NCBI GenBank assembly: GCA_016744135.1
Contig: JADGEX010000001.1
Coordinates: 1,003,029 to 1,067,028 of the forward strand
Direction of reading: 5' to 3'
DNA: 64,000 nt
From: Pseudodesulfovibrio sp.
GTDB lineage: Bacteria > Desulfobacterota > Desulfovibrionia > Desulfovibrionales > Desulfovibrionaceae
The position numbers and the translations under genes were made by a program. This document shows positions 35,206 through 44,982 of the stretch, in pieces (position 1 is the stretch's first letter; each line of letters starts with the position of its first letter). The notes under the pieces were generated by a model. That model had not been told where the DNA came from. It saw only the letters and a program-made list of their open reading frames with translations, and did not search any database.

Positions 35206-35221
35206 AGTTGTAACTGCAACA
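35206..35221. promoter_or_regulatory. possible MarR operator
   Basis: A palindrome, AGTTGTAACTGCAACA, lies just upstream of marR, and a half-site AGTTGCAA is at 35258-35265. Related sites (TAGTTGCAACTA) are typical for MarR proteins. Based on pattern only. Confidence 0.4.
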
Positions 35222-35294
35222 AAATAGTCGGTCAACCCATTTTTAGTGTGGACACCAGTTGCAATAATGATCGTATGGTTATACTGTTCCGGCC

Positions 35295-38200
35295 ATGGAA
35301 AGATTCACCGCAGACTTGCACATCCACTCCCGTTTTTCTCGCGCCACGAGCAAGAACTTGACCATCCGGAGCCTGGCAGCCTGGGGGCGCCTCAAAGGAC
35401 TAACAGTCCTGGGTACCGGAGACTTCACCCACCCTGAATGGCTGGCCGAAATCGAAGACCAGCTTCAAGACAACGGGCATGGACTCTTCACCCTGAGAGA
35501 CCCCGGAGGGCTTGAATCGGAAATCCCGACTTTTGACGGAGAGATTCCCGGCCGTACTCGCTTCATGCTCCAGACGGAAATCAGCTCTATCTACAAACGT
35601 GGCGGCAAGGTGCGCAAAGTCCACAATCTGGTCTATATGCCAGACCTTGATTCCGTAAAACGATTCAACGAAAAGCTGGGACAAGTCGGCAATCTGGCTT
35701 CGGACGGACGCCCCATTCTCGGACTGGACAGCCGCAATCTCATTGACATGGTGCTGGAAACTCACCCCATGGCCTTCCTCGTTCCGGCCCACATATGGAC
35801 ACCATGGTTCTCATTGTTCGGCTCCAAATCTGGCTTTAACTCCATCCGCGAATGCTTCGGTGACTATTCAGACGAAATCTTCGCCATGGAAACCGGCTTA
35901 TCTTCGGACCCGGAAATGAACTGGACATGGTCGGAACTCGACCGCATCAAACTCATCTCAAATTCAGACGCGCATTCCGGCGAAAAGCTGGGACGCGAGG
36001 CCAATCTGTTCCGTGGTGATATTTCCTATGAAGGCATTTACCGCGCGCTCAGAAGCGAAGGTTTGGGCCACAAATTTCTCGGCACCGTGGAATTCTTCCC
36101 TGAAGAAGGCAAATACCACATGGACGGCCACCGCAAATGTGGCGTTTCCATGGACCCGCACGAAACCATTGCCCGCGACGGCATTTGTCCGGTCTGCGGC
36201 AAACCGGTCACCGTGGGCGTCTATAATCGCATACTGGAACTGTCCGACCGCGAAGAACCGGTCCAGCCCGCAGGTGCGGCCAATTTCGTGTCCATGATTC
36301 CACTCAAGGAAATTCTGTCTGAAGTGGTGGGGGTGGGACCGACTTCAAAAAAAGTCAACCTGCTGTACATGAAACTCCTCCATGAATTCGGCACTGAATT
36401 GGACATCCTTCAACGTGCTCCGGTAGAAGATCTAAATAAATTTTCCTGTCATCTGGGCGAAGGTCTATCCCGAATGCGTGAAGGACAGGTCATTCGCAAG
36501 GCCGGATTCGACGGTGAATACGGCAAAATTACCGTGTTCTCTGAAAAAGAACGCGCTGAAATCAAAAATGGCGGTACGCTCATCTCCATGGCCGCATCCG
36601 ACAAGCACCCTGACGTGGGCGAAATAGCCAAGCCGTGCAAAGTCATTCTCAGACGAAAAAATAAAATTGCTACTGTCACGTATAACAAGGAACAGCAGGC
36701 AGCCATCAACGCCGGCCCTGGTGCGGTTCTGGTCATGGCCGGCCCCGGTACCGGAAAGACGCAGACCCTTATGGGACGTATTGAACGACTCATTAACGAA
36801 GGGGGTAACCCCAAACGCATACTCGCTCTGACTTTCACCCGCAGAGCAGCGCAGGAACTCCGCGATCGCATGAAAAGTCTTCGTGGCGACACAGCAGAAA
36901 TGCCTCAGGCAGGCACCCTGCATTCACTGTGCTTCGACTACTGGCGACATGCCTATTCCGACACACCAATAGTGGTTCCAGAGGCTGCGGCCAAAAAACT
37001 TTTTGCCGAGGTTAACCCCGAATTCGCGGGCAAAAATCTCAACCACTACTGGAACAAATACATCATGGCCCGTGAGCGGTTAGAAGAACTGCCCGCTGAC
37101 CTTGCCGAGGCACACATCAACTACGGCAACCAGAAAAATCACTGGGATTTGGTGGACTACACCGATCTGCTGGAATTCATGCTGGAGCAATCAGACGCGC
37201 CCACTTTCCGTATGCCTTACACCGACGTACTGGTGGACGAAGTTCAAGACCTCACCCCCCTGCAACTTGCCGTAATCAAAGGCGTTGCCGAGAAGTCAGG
37301 CAAAGGCGTATTTTGTATCGGCGACCCCAAGCAATCCATCTACGGATTCCGAGGCGCAGCAGAAAACGTGGAAGAACGCCTCAAGGAAATGTGGCCAAAG
37401 ATTAAGCCTGTCACCCTGCTTGAAAACTACCGCTCAGGTCAGGCCATTCTTGATACGGCAGCATCCCTTTTCCCGGATGAACCAAAACTCCACGCCAATC
37501 AGGACATCAACGCTACCATTCATCTTTTTGAAGGACCAAACGGATTACGCGAAGCCACCTGGATCAGCGATAAAATCAAAGGACTGATTGGCACAACCAG
37601 TCATTCCATCACCGATCAGGAAGGCGGCGGAGATTTGGCCCCCGGCGACATAGCCGTATTAGTACGGTTCAAAGCCCTTATTCCCATTCTTGAAAAAGCC
37701 TTGAAACGGGCCGGTATCCCGGTATCCACGCCAGAACTGGAAGGCTTCTGGCAGGAACCGCGTGTAGCGAGTATACTCAAAGCCGCCGAACAATTCTTGG
37801 GCATGACACTTTCCGATTCCGAAGACGTCCTTGATGTACCTGACCACATCCTCGCCAAAGGACCAGTGGCTTTGGCCGCATTCCTGAATGAAACCCCGCC
37901 GTTCGACCAGTTCTTCTGGGACAGCCGACAATTCAAAGAATTAAAAAAGGCCTTTGACGAACGTAATGGATGGCAGGGGCTGGTCAATTGGGTCAGCCTC
38001 CAGACCGAACTGGAGCTGGTACGCAAATCTGCGGAAAAGGTTCAGATAATGACCCTGCACGCGGCCAAGGGGCTGGAGTTCGATGCGGTGTTCATGCCTG
38101 CCTGCGAAGAAGGCATCCTGCCCTTTGCCGGAATGGACTTGCTGACAGCCACGGTGACACTCACCCCCGGACGCGGCCAACGCTTCGAAGAAGAACGCCG

Positions 38201-38396
38201 CCTAATGTTCGTGGGCATGACACGTGCCAAACGCAATCTTTATATCAGTCGATCCGACCAGCGGCAGTTATACGGCAAGACTCTGAATCTGCCATCTTCT
38301 CGATATTTACGGGAACTGCCTGAACATCTTCTGACAAAATCAACCTTGGCTGCCAAGATGGTAACCAAGGAAAAACAGCTCGGGTTGCTCGATTAG
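35295..38396 (+). CDS. EndoQ-like PHP nuclease fused to UvrD/PcrA helicase
   Basis: A 1033-residue fusion. Residues 1-410: a PHP metal-dependent nuclease with DLHIHSRFSRA (H9, H11), NSDAHSGEKLG and a zinc motif (HRKCGVSM...ICPVCGKPV), followed by a helix-hairpin-like region. This matches endonuclease Q, which nicks DNA 5' of deaminated bases in archaea. Residues about 460-1033: SF1 helicase with AGPGTGKTQT (Walker A), LVDEVQDLT, GDPKQSIYGFRG, ENYRSGQAIL and MTLHAAKGLEFD. It may nick a lesion and unwind from it. The fusion is known in Desulfovibrio; activity there is not shown. Confidence 0.9.
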   Translation: MERFTADLHIHSRFSRATSKNLTIRSLAAWGRLKGLTVLGTGDFTHPEWLAEIEDQLQDNGHGLFTLRDPGGLESEIPTFDGEIPGRTRFMLQTEISSIYKRGGKVRKVHNLVYMPDLDSVKRFNEKLGQVGNLASDGRPILGLDSRNLIDMVLETHPMAFLVPAHIWTPWFSLFGSKSGFNSIRECFGDYSDEIFAMETGLSSDPEMNWTWSELDRIKLISNSDAHSGEKLGREANLFRGDISYEGIYRALRSEGLGHKFLGTVEFFPEEGKYHMDGHRKCGVSMDPHETIARDGICPVCGKPVTVGVYNRILELSDREEPVQPAGAANFVSMIPLKEILSEVVGVGPTSKKVNLLYMKLLHEFGTELDILQRAPVEDLNKFSCHLGEGLSRMREGQVIRKAGFDGEYGKITVFSEKERAEIKNGGTLISMAASDKHPDVGEIAKPCKVILRRKNKIATVTYNKEQQAAINAGPGAVLVMAGPGTGKTQTLMGRIERLINEGGNPKRILALTFTRRAAQELRDRMKSLRGDTAEMPQAGTLHSLCFDYWRHAYSDTPIVVPEAAAKKLFAEVNPEFAGKNLNHYWNKYIMARERLEELPADLAEAHINYGNQKNHWDLVDYTDLLEFMLEQSDAPTFRMPYTDVLVDEVQDLTPLQLAVIKGVAEKSGKGVFCIGDPKQSIYGFRGAAENVEERLKEMWPKIKPVTLLENYRSGQAILDTAASLFPDEPKLHANQDINATIHLFEGPNGLREATWISDKIKGLIGTTSHSITDQEGGGDLAPGDIAVLVRFKALIPILEKALKRAGIPVSTPELEGFWQEPRVASILKAAEQFLGMTLSDSEDVLDVPDHILAKGPVALAAFLNETPPFDQFFWDSRQFKELKKAFDERNGWQGLVNWVSLQTELELVRKSAEKVQIMTLHAAKGLEFDAVFMPACEEGILPFAGMDLLTATVTLTPGRGQRFEEERRLMFVGMTRAKRNLYISRSDQRQLYGKTLNLPSSRYLRELPEHLLTKSTLAAKMVTKEKQLGLLD

Positions 38397-38536
38397 AAAA
38401 AGAACCGATAGACGCCGCGCTCATACGCCCTGCACATATTTCGTGCTGCAAAGACGGATACGCCTGCCTGACGCAAACGACAAAACAGGTGGAGCGGATT
38501 AAATACATGTTGGCAAAAGCTTCTGAATTTTTTCAT
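38393..38536 (-). CDS. Small hypothetical protein
   Basis: A 47-residue basic, Cys-containing protein, MKKFRSFCQHVFNPLHLFCR onward, with a GAGG site 9 bases before the ATG. The FNPLHxxCRLR pattern is shared by short unassigned Desulfovibrio proteins I recall. It ends 4 bases inside the 3' end of the PHP-UvrD gene on the opposite strand. Function unknown; evidence is the ribosome-binding site and the recalled pattern. Confidence 0.6.
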   Translation of the reverse strand: MKKFRSFCQHVFNPLHLFCRLRQAGVSVFAARNMCRAYERGVYRFFF

Positions 38537-38610
38537 GGCAACAACCTCGGCAACTCAGTGCATTTGTCTGTTCTTTTGCAAGGGATATGCCCACTATTGA
38601 GAGTGCAATA

Positions 38611-39435
38611 ATGACCGACAGTTCCACATCGAACACTCCCGTCGACAGGGAAAAAACTGCGCATCAATGCCCAAATTCCGTCACGGCCGCCCAGAATAAA
38701 TGGGGAGTGGAATTCCCGTATTCCGTAGCCGCAACGTCTTTTGTTGTTCCAGCCGGAGCCGCTGAAAACGCTATATATCTGGCAAATCGATTCCCTGAAA
38801 TCGCCCTGCTTTTTTTTGAAGCGGACGCCTGCCTCAATTATACCGAGGCCGACCTGCCACCTTCCATGGCCGAGCTGCCGCTTTCATGGCACGTTCACAT
38901 GCCGCTGGACTTTGACTGGGCTGACGGACTGAATGTCATCTGGCACAAAATCGACGGACTTATCGACAAGGCCGCATTTCTGTCACCGCACTCCTATGTA
39001 CTACACCCGCCAACTGAACCGGATATGCTTGTTCCATTGGCTGCCCGACTACGAGACAAAGGCGTGGACCCGGCTAGTTTTCTGGTGGAAAATATCCGAG
39101 GCTACAGCCTGACACCCATCTGGGATGAAATACGTGAAGGCGGCTATTCAGCGTGTCTGGATATCGGGCATATACAGGCCTACAACCAATTTGACGTGCT
39201 TGATCTGCCCGACCTATGGCAACATGTTCAAATGCTTCACATCTATGGCGCTGAAAAGCGCATGCAGCACAGACCTCTTTCCGAGATGGACAAGGCGGGA
39301 CAAGACCTGCTACGCACCATGCTCGACAAATTTACAGGCCGGACATTGACTCTGGAACTGTTCAATGAACAGGGACTTTTTCGATCCCTTGATCTGCTGG
39401 GCCAATGGGTGTCCAACTGGAGAAAAGAACAATGA
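38611..39435 (+). CDS. CbiR-like cobamide-remodelling phosphodiesterase
   Basis: About 274 residues of AP-endonuclease family 2 (xylose isomerase-like TIM barrel): HVHMPLDF, LHPPTEPDM, LVENIRGYSLTPIW, CLDIGHIQAYNQFD and LTLELFNEQGLF provide the metal ligands. This pattern and context match CbiR, which hydrolyses the phosphoribosyl bond of cobamides to allow exchange of the lower ligand. The stop codon overlaps the ATG of cobU. ATG 38611 has GAGAG upstream; ATG 38587 is an alternative. Family assignment is good, substrate preference unknown. Confidence 0.82.
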   Translation: MTDSSTSNTPVDREKTAHQCPNSVTAAQNKWGVEFPYSVAATSFVVPAGAAENAIYLANRFPEIALLFFEADACLNYTEADLPPSMAELPLSWHVHMPLDFDWADGLNVIWHKIDGLIDKAAFLSPHSYVLHPPTEPDMLVPLAARLRDKGVDPASFLVENIRGYSLTPIWDEIREGGYSACLDIGHIQAYNQFDVLDLPDLWQHVQMLHIYGAEKRMQHRPLSEMDKAGQDLLRTMLDKFTGRTLTLELFNEQGLFRSLDLLGQWVSNWRKEQ

Positions 39436-39941
39436 TCACCTTGGTACTCGGCGGCAACAAGTCCGGAAAATCCGACTTCGCGCTCAATCTACTGGCCGAT
39501 ATGGCGCAACCGGGTGTTTTTATTGCCACAGGCAAAGCCAAGGACTTCGCTTTCCGGGAACAGATCGGCAAACACCGCCGAGAACGCTCCTCAAGCATTG
39601 AAGTTATTGAAGTTTCCGAGGACTTGCCTCAGACGCTGAGACAGGCTAACTTGCACTTTCCGACTGTGCTTGTGGACAGTCTTGACTACTGGTTATTCGC
39701 CTGCCGGGAAGCTGGCTGCGAAGCGGAAAAAATGAAAGAATTCATGGATGTTCTCAGTAATTGGGGCTCCTCGAATCTGATATTGGTTTCATGTGAGACT
39801 GGACTTGGAGTTTTACCGGCATCCGGTGAAGTCCGGGCATTCGTACGGAGCCTCGGCGCGCTTAATCAGCGCATCGCCGCGCAGGCTGACCAGGCTTTTC
39901 TGGTTGCAGCCGGGCTTCCGTTAACCCTGAAACGGGGATAA
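39432..39941 (+). CDS. cobU: Adenosylcobinamide kinase/guanylyltransferase CobU
   Basis: A 169-residue bifunctional enzyme that phosphorylates adenosylcobinamide and adds GMP. The Walker A GGNKSGKSDFALNL, a phosphoryl-accepting His-Arg-Arg-Glu-Arg segment and VDSLDYWLF match CobU/CobP. The usual GGxRSGKS is slightly altered. ATG overlaps the cbiR stop (ATGA), so the two act together: CbiR frees cobinamide phosphate and CobU re-activates it. No cobS or cobT is nearby. Confidence 0.9.
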   Translation: MITLVLGGNKSGKSDFALNLLADMAQPGVFIATGKAKDFAFREQIGKHRRERSSSIEVIEVSEDLPQTLRQANLHFPTVLVDSLDYWLFACREAGCEAEKMKEFMDVLSNWGSSNLILVSCETGLGVLPASGEVRAFVRSLGALNQRIAAQADQAFLVAAGLPLTLKRG

Positions 39942-39945
39942 CTTT

Positions 39946-40941
39946 TTGGCACTCTTTCGACAACTGGATGAACAGGTCGAACATCTGCTCGAACTGTTCA
40001 ACAAGGACGATAATTGGCTTATCGTCATCAATGCTGACCCGGATGCTCTGGGTTCGGCCTTGGCGTTGAGGCGCATTATGGCACGGCGGGTAAATCAAAC
40101 TGCCATTGCCCAGATCAATGAGATCAAGCGACCGGACAACCTGTCCATGATCCGTTACTGCCGCATACCCACGCAAAAACTCATCCCGAACCTGTCGGCC
40201 CAATTTGACAAGTTTGCCTTGGTGGATTCACAACCCCACCACAACCCCGAATTCAAACAGTTCGATTTTTCAGTGGTCATCGACCACCACCCCATTGCAC
40301 AGGATAATCTGGTCAACGCTGACTTTGTGGACATCCGGCCCAAGTACGGCTCCGTCTGCACCATGATGACCGAATACCTGTACAACATGAAAATCCGCCC
40401 GGCCAAACTGCTGGCCACGGCCCTGATGTACGGCATCCGCTGTGACACCAAGACCTTTGAGCGCGAATTCATCGACGCTGACATGGCGGCTTTCAAGTAT
40501 CTGTCCAAATATTCCGACTCCAAGCTGATGAACCGTATCAGCCGCAGCGAATTCCATCTGGACTGGATGCGGTATATTTCCCGTGCCTTCTACAACCTGC
40601 GCCGGATCGGCAAAGGGTTGTTCGCTTATTGTGGCAACGTGGAAAACCCGGACGTTCTGGTCATTGTCGCCGATTTCTTCACCCGCGTTCACGACGTGCC
40701 GTGGGTTGTTGTTTCGGGGACGTCCGAAGGCAAGCTCGTCTGTATTCTTCGCGGCGACGGTCAACGTCGTAATATGGGGACCATGGCCCAAAAACTCATG
40801 AACGGCCTCGGCTCGGCTGGTGGTCACAAACAGGCTGCCCGTGCCGAAGTGCCGGTTGAAGAACTGGACGGCGTGGACCCGGAAATATTCATGCTCAAGC
40901 GTATCGGACAAGGCCGCAAAGCCACGATTCGTAAAGTTTAA
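39946..40941 (+). CDS. DHH family phosphoesterase
   Basis: A 331-residue cytoplasmic phosphoesterase of the NrnA/RecJ-like DHH group. NADPDALGSALAL, ALVDSQPH and VVIDHHPI form the Mn2+ site, and GSAGGHKQAARAEV is the DHHA1 motif. NrnA degrades nanoRNA and pAp; some relatives hydrolyse c-di-AMP or c-di-GMP intermediates. The start is TTG, 4 bases after cobU, with a weak GGGGAT site. Normal length. Confidence 0.9.
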   Translation: MALFRQLDEQVEHLLELFNKDDNWLIVINADPDALGSALALRRIMARRVNQTAIAQINEIKRPDNLSMIRYCRIPTQKLIPNLSAQFDKFALVDSQPHHNPEFKQFDFSVVIDHHPIAQDNLVNADFVDIRPKYGSVCTMMTEYLYNMKIRPAKLLATALMYGIRCDTKTFEREFIDADMAAFKYLSKYSDSKLMNRISRSEFHLDWMRYISRAFYNLRRIGKGLFAYCGNVENPDVLVIVADFFTRVHDVPWVVVSGTSEGKLVCILRGDGQRRNMGTMAQKLMNGLGSAGGHKQAARAEVPVEELDGVDPEIFMLKRIGQGRKATIRKV

Positions 40942-40961
40942 CCTTTACTCACACAATACAT

Positions 40962-43619
40962 ATGTCGCTGAAAGAACGCCTTAATTTCGATAAGGAACCT
41001 ATTTTTCTTATCGACGGTACCGCCCTGCTCTATCGCGCCTTCTACGCTCGCGCCGACCTGTCACGTTCGGACGGATTCCCGACCAACGCGATCAATACGG
41101 TTCTGCGTGTGCTCATGAACATGCTCCGGGATGAACAGCCCAAACATGTAGCATTCATGATGGACGGTAGGGGGAAAACCTTCCGCAACGACCTGTACGA
41201 CAAATACAAGGCCAATCGTCCGCCCATGCCCGAAGGGCTGGCCGAACAGATTGCGCCAGTACAGGAAGGCGTTCAGTTACTCGGCCTCAAACTGCTTGTC
41301 TCAGACGGCGTAGAAGCGGACGACTGCATCTGCGCACTCGCCAACAAGTACAAGGCGGACCGCCCGGTCATCATCATGGCCTCCGACAAGGACCTCAAGC
41401 AGTGCCTTGATACCAACGTGGCCATGGTCAGCCAGCACGGACGCAAGGAAACCCTCTACACACTGGACGGATTCCGCGAGAAGGAAGGCATGGAGCCAGC
41501 CACATGGCCGGATTTCCAGGCCGTAATCGGCGACTCGGCAGATAATATTCCCGGTATTCCCAAAATCGGCCCGGTCACGGCGCGAAAGATTTTCGCCGAA
41601 ACCGGTCCCACACTTGAGGACCTGCGCAACAACGTAGACAAACTCCCGGAAAAGCTCCGCGCCAAGGTGGAGCCGGAAATGGAAACGGTATTCATGTTCC
41701 GCGACCTGACCCGCATGAAGACCGATTGCTGTGACAATCCAGTGGATGATTTCATTGTGCAGGACATGGATGTAGACGCGCTCCACGCATTTCTGGAAGA
41801 ATATGAACTGCGCGGTTTGCAACGTGATCTGCCTAGAAAAATAGCAGCACAGGCCGCGACAAGCGCACCGGCTTCATCTTCCAAAAAGACTACACAGGCA
41901 CAGGATGGCGGTTTGTTATCCTTGTTCGGCGAAACCCCGGCAACCCCGAAGGTCGAAGCACCTCTGGCTATGACCGAGGCCCCGACTGTCGGCGATCTGC
42001 CCAATTTGGCGGGCGAAGACGTGGGTGTGGTCTTTGAGAAAAAAGCATTTTTCATTGGCATGGAAGGCAAGGAATACCGGTATACCGGTGACGTTGCCGA
42101 TCTGGTTCGCGCATTGGCCGATGCTTCGGTGATCGCGACCCCGTCCGTGCAGGATTTGTTACGTGCCGATTCGGCATGGAATTATATTTTGGCAAGCCAA
42201 TGGTTCGACCTGAGTCTGGCCACATATCTGCTCGACCCGGAATCACGCAATTATACGTGGGCTCGGCTCAAGCAATCCATTCACCATGATGGCCGCTCTG
42301 AATTTGCAGAAGCTGCCAAGGGATTGCACCCGCAATCTCAGGGATTGGCCGCGCTTGTGTATATGCAAGGTATTCAGGGACAGGTGAAAAGTGCGGAGCT
42401 TGAACCGCTTATGCACGACCTTGAATTGCCGCTCATCCCGGTGCTTGTTTCCATGGAGCAGGCTGGTATTGCCGTTGACCTTGAAGCGTTCAAAGGATTT
42501 CTCGATGACGTCAGCGCACAACTGGCTGAGCTGACCCGGACCATCATCGGTCACGCCGGAGAGGAATTCAATATCCGCTCCAGCCAACAGTTGGCCGTAG
42601 TCCTGTTTGATACACTCGGTATCAAAGCGGGATCAAAGACGAGTACGGGGTTGCGTTCCACTGCCAACCAAGTGTTGGAAAAGATTCGAGATCAGCACCC
42701 CATTGTCGAAGCAGTGCTGGAATACCGCATGTTGGAAAAACTGCGCTCCACCTATCTTGAACCACTGCCGAAACTGGTGGACAAGGAATCGAGACTGCAT
42801 ACCCATTTCAATCAGTTGTCCACGGCCACGGGCCGACTGTCCAGCTCGCAACCGAACCTGCAAAACATCCCAATTCGCGGGGTACACGGCCCACGGATGC
42901 GCGCCTGTTTTAATGCGAAAGAAGGCCATCTGTTAGCCGCGGCTGATTACTCGCAGATTGAATTACGCGTACTGGCACACTTTTCCAAAGACCCGGCACT
43001 GATTGATGCATTCCGCCATGACGAGGACATCCACTCGCGTACAGCGGCCCTGCTCAATGACAAGACGGTTGAAGAAGTGACATCGGATGAACGACGCGGC
43101 GCAAAGACCATCAACTTCGGCCTGATCTACGGCATGGGCGTCCAAAAACTGGCCCGCGAGCTGAAAATCAAACAGACCGAGGCCAAGGAATTCACGGAAA
43201 AGTATTTCGAAAAAATGGCGACCCTCAAGGCCTACTACGACACCATCGTGGAAGACGCCCAGAAACACGGCTTCGTGGCAACCCTCGCCGGACGCCGCCG
43301 CCTGCTCCCGGAACTCCACTCCCGCAACAACCAACTCCAGTCTCAGGCCAAACGCCAAGCCGTCAACACAGTCATTCAAGGCTCAGCCGCCGACATCATC
43401 AAAATGGCCATGCTCGCGGCCCACGCCGACGCAGAACTCAAAACCCTCGGCGCCCAACTCATCCTTCAGGTACACGATGAACTCATCATCGAAGCCCCAC
43501 AGGAAAACATCGAAGCCGCCGGAGCACGCCTCAAAACCATCATGCAAGACGTAGCAAGCTTGGACGTCCCTTTGAAGGTGGATTTAGGGATTGGATTAAA
43601 TTGGGCGGAAGCGCATTAA
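40962..43619 (+). CDS. polA: DNA polymerase I
   Basis: 885 residues: 5'-nuclease (residues about 12-290, DGTALLYRAFYAR, VEADDCICAL, GDSADNIPGIPKIG), a 3'-exonuclease-like middle (about 330-500) and polymerase domain (about 510-885; ADYSQIELRVLAHF, RRGAKTINFGLIYGMG, LQVHDELIIEAP). The middle lacks the DxE metal motif of an active proofreading domain, as in Bacillus and Thermus. No strong ribosome-binding site precedes the ATG. It converges with an AT-rich hypothetical gene whose stop overlaps its own. Confidence 0.95.
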   Translation: MSLKERLNFDKEPIFLIDGTALLYRAFYARADLSRSDGFPTNAINTVLRVLMNMLRDEQPKHVAFMMDGRGKTFRNDLYDKYKANRPPMPEGLAEQIAPVQEGVQLLGLKLLVSDGVEADDCICALANKYKADRPVIIMASDKDLKQCLDTNVAMVSQHGRKETLYTLDGFREKEGMEPATWPDFQAVIGDSADNIPGIPKIGPVTARKIFAETGPTLEDLRNNVDKLPEKLRAKVEPEMETVFMFRDLTRMKTDCCDNPVDDFIVQDMDVDALHAFLEEYELRGLQRDLPRKIAAQAATSAPASSSKKTTQAQDGGLLSLFGETPATPKVEAPLAMTEAPTVGDLPNLAGEDVGVVFEKKAFFIGMEGKEYRYTGDVADLVRALADASVIATPSVQDLLRADSAWNYILASQWFDLSLATYLLDPESRNYTWARLKQSIHHDGRSEFAEAAKGLHPQSQGLAALVYMQGIQGQVKSAELEPLMHDLELPLIPVLVSMEQAGIAVDLEAFKGFLDDVSAQLAELTRTIIGHAGEEFNIRSSQQLAVVLFDTLGIKAGSKTSTGLRSTANQVLEKIRDQHPIVEAVLEYRMLEKLRSTYLEPLPKLVDKESRLHTHFNQLSTATGRLSSSQPNLQNIPIRGVHGPRMRACFNAKEGHLLAAADYSQIELRVLAHFSKDPALIDAFRHDEDIHSRTAALLNDKTVEEVTSDERRGAKTINFGLIYGMGVQKLARELKIKQTEAKEFTEKYFEKMATLKAYYDTIVEDAQKHGFVATLAGRRRLLPELHSRNNQLQSQAKRQAVNTVIQGSAADIIKMAMLAAHADAELKTLGAQLILQVHDELIIEAPQENIEAAGARLKTIMQDVASLDVPLKVDLGIGLNWAEAH

Positions 43620-44611
43620 AGGACACTCTCTATATTGAGCAAATTCGCTTGCTTCTGCCTATTGGGTTTGACGAACTCAATGCTTAAAGCAATCAATTCT
43701 TCTTTTGTTAAAGGATCAGATATCTTTTTACCAACATATTCGATTACTTTTATTACGCGCCACTTAGGACTTAAGTGGTTATTGTGAATCATTTGAACAT
43801 CAGCAATATCATCAGTTGCAAGCTTCATATGATTTTTAATTGCCAAATATTTAAAATCCTCATCATCAATTCCGAAAACGACCTCTCCGACGTTCATTTC
43901 TGAAGAAATAAAAACACAACTCCATTTTCGCTTACTTTTCTCTCTTAAACTAACAGGAGACAATATCTTTATTTTCCCTTGATAATAACCAACGTTAACT
44001 AAACTTCCATCCTCTTCTTCAACTTCTCCATAAAACAGTCCAAAGTCATTACGACTTATATACTTTTCACCATCATACGATATTCTTTTCACTCTTTCGT
44101 CATCTTTGATCGATTCATATATGTCGTTTTTCCCTCGTTGAAGCTTTAAAAACTCCTCTTCACAACCTTCAACATCTACCTCTTTTTCTAGCTCTTCAGT
44201 TTCTGTTGATAGATATTTGGTCATAGCTTCAATTATCTTGTTTATTTTATTATTTTTATCTATCAAATCAACTGTCTTATCAGCCACAAGGACTCCAACT
44301 TCATTCAAATCTTTCCCCAAAATCCGCTTAACAAACTGATTCGTAAAACCTTGAAAGAATAAAGCCCCAGCAGGTAAAGCAGAACAAACAATCGTAAATA
44401 TTGCTTGATAGCATCCATCTTTAGGAACAATTAAAAAAACTTCAGCAGCATCCCCTCCACTTAGGCTGTCAAAAAAAACGACATCAGCCATTGCCTGCAA
44501 CCCATTGGCAACATTAGATAATGTTTTTGCTGATAGCATTTTTTGAGGAACATCAAAATGAATTTCAAGATATTCACAAGGAAACTGATCAACTGAAATT
44601 GTATCTATCAT
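43616..44611 (-). CDS. AT-rich hypothetical protein
   Basis: A 331-residue protein that I do not recognise. The first 100 residues (MADVVFFDSLSGGDAAEVFLI) have a hydrophobic stretch ending in PAGALFFQGF; a Lys/Glu/Asp-rich coiled region (about 110-160) follows, then a beta-rich C-terminal half. Codon use is strongly AT-biased compared with polA and all nearby genes, so it was probably acquired. Its stop codon overlaps the polA stop by 3 bases. Nothing identifies it as an immunity or phage gene. Confidence 0.75.
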   Translation of the reverse strand: MIDTISVDQFPCEYLEIHFDVPQKMLSAKTLSNVANGLQAMADVVFFDSLSGGDAAEVFLIVPKDGCYQAIFTIVCSALPAGALFFQGFTNQFVKRILGKDLNEVGVLVADKTVDLIDKNNKINKIIEAMTKYLSTETEELEKEVDVEGCEEEFLKLQRGKNDIYESIKDDERVKRISYDGEKYISRNDFGLFYGEVEEEDGSLVNVGYYQGKIKILSPVSLREKSKRKWSCVFISSEMNVGEVVFGIDDEDFKYLAIKNHMKLATDDIADVQMIHNNHLSPKWRVIKVIEYVGKKISDPLTKEELIALSIEFVKPNRQKQANLLNIESVL

Positions 44612-44877
44612 TTTTAAACGCCATAGTTATGAGGTACAGATTCATATATTCAATATCGCATTACACTCACTTCTGCTACAGATCAACTACAACCCCTCAC
44701 TTTCAATAACACTATACTAGCCATCATCTCCCCAGCTTTAGAAGCTGACGGGGTGGTGGAGCGGCTTTTCCGAACTTGGAGGGAGCGCAGCGAGTGACTG
44801 TTCGGGGAGCGGAACCGGCCCGATCAGCTTCTTAGGCTGGGGAGTGCGGCGGCCAAGCTAGGAAGCCGAGTTTTTTT

Positions 44878-44913
44878 GGTTCTTTTTTGGGGCGGCCCAG
44901 CCAAAAAAGAACC
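44878..44913. repeat. Palindrome in the 44.6-45.1 kb intergenic region
   Basis: GGTTCTTTTTTGG (44878-44890) is the exact complement of 44901-44913, with a 10-base GC loop. Further weaker inverted segments lie at about 44730-44860. The 518-base gap 44612-45129 holds these and the pyrimidine tract; I see no gene in it. Confidence 0.7.
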
Positions 44914-44982
44914 CCGCCGGGAGGGCAAAAAGAAAGCTGGAGGAACGTCAGTGACGGCTCTCTGCCTTTAAAAAGCCAAAGG

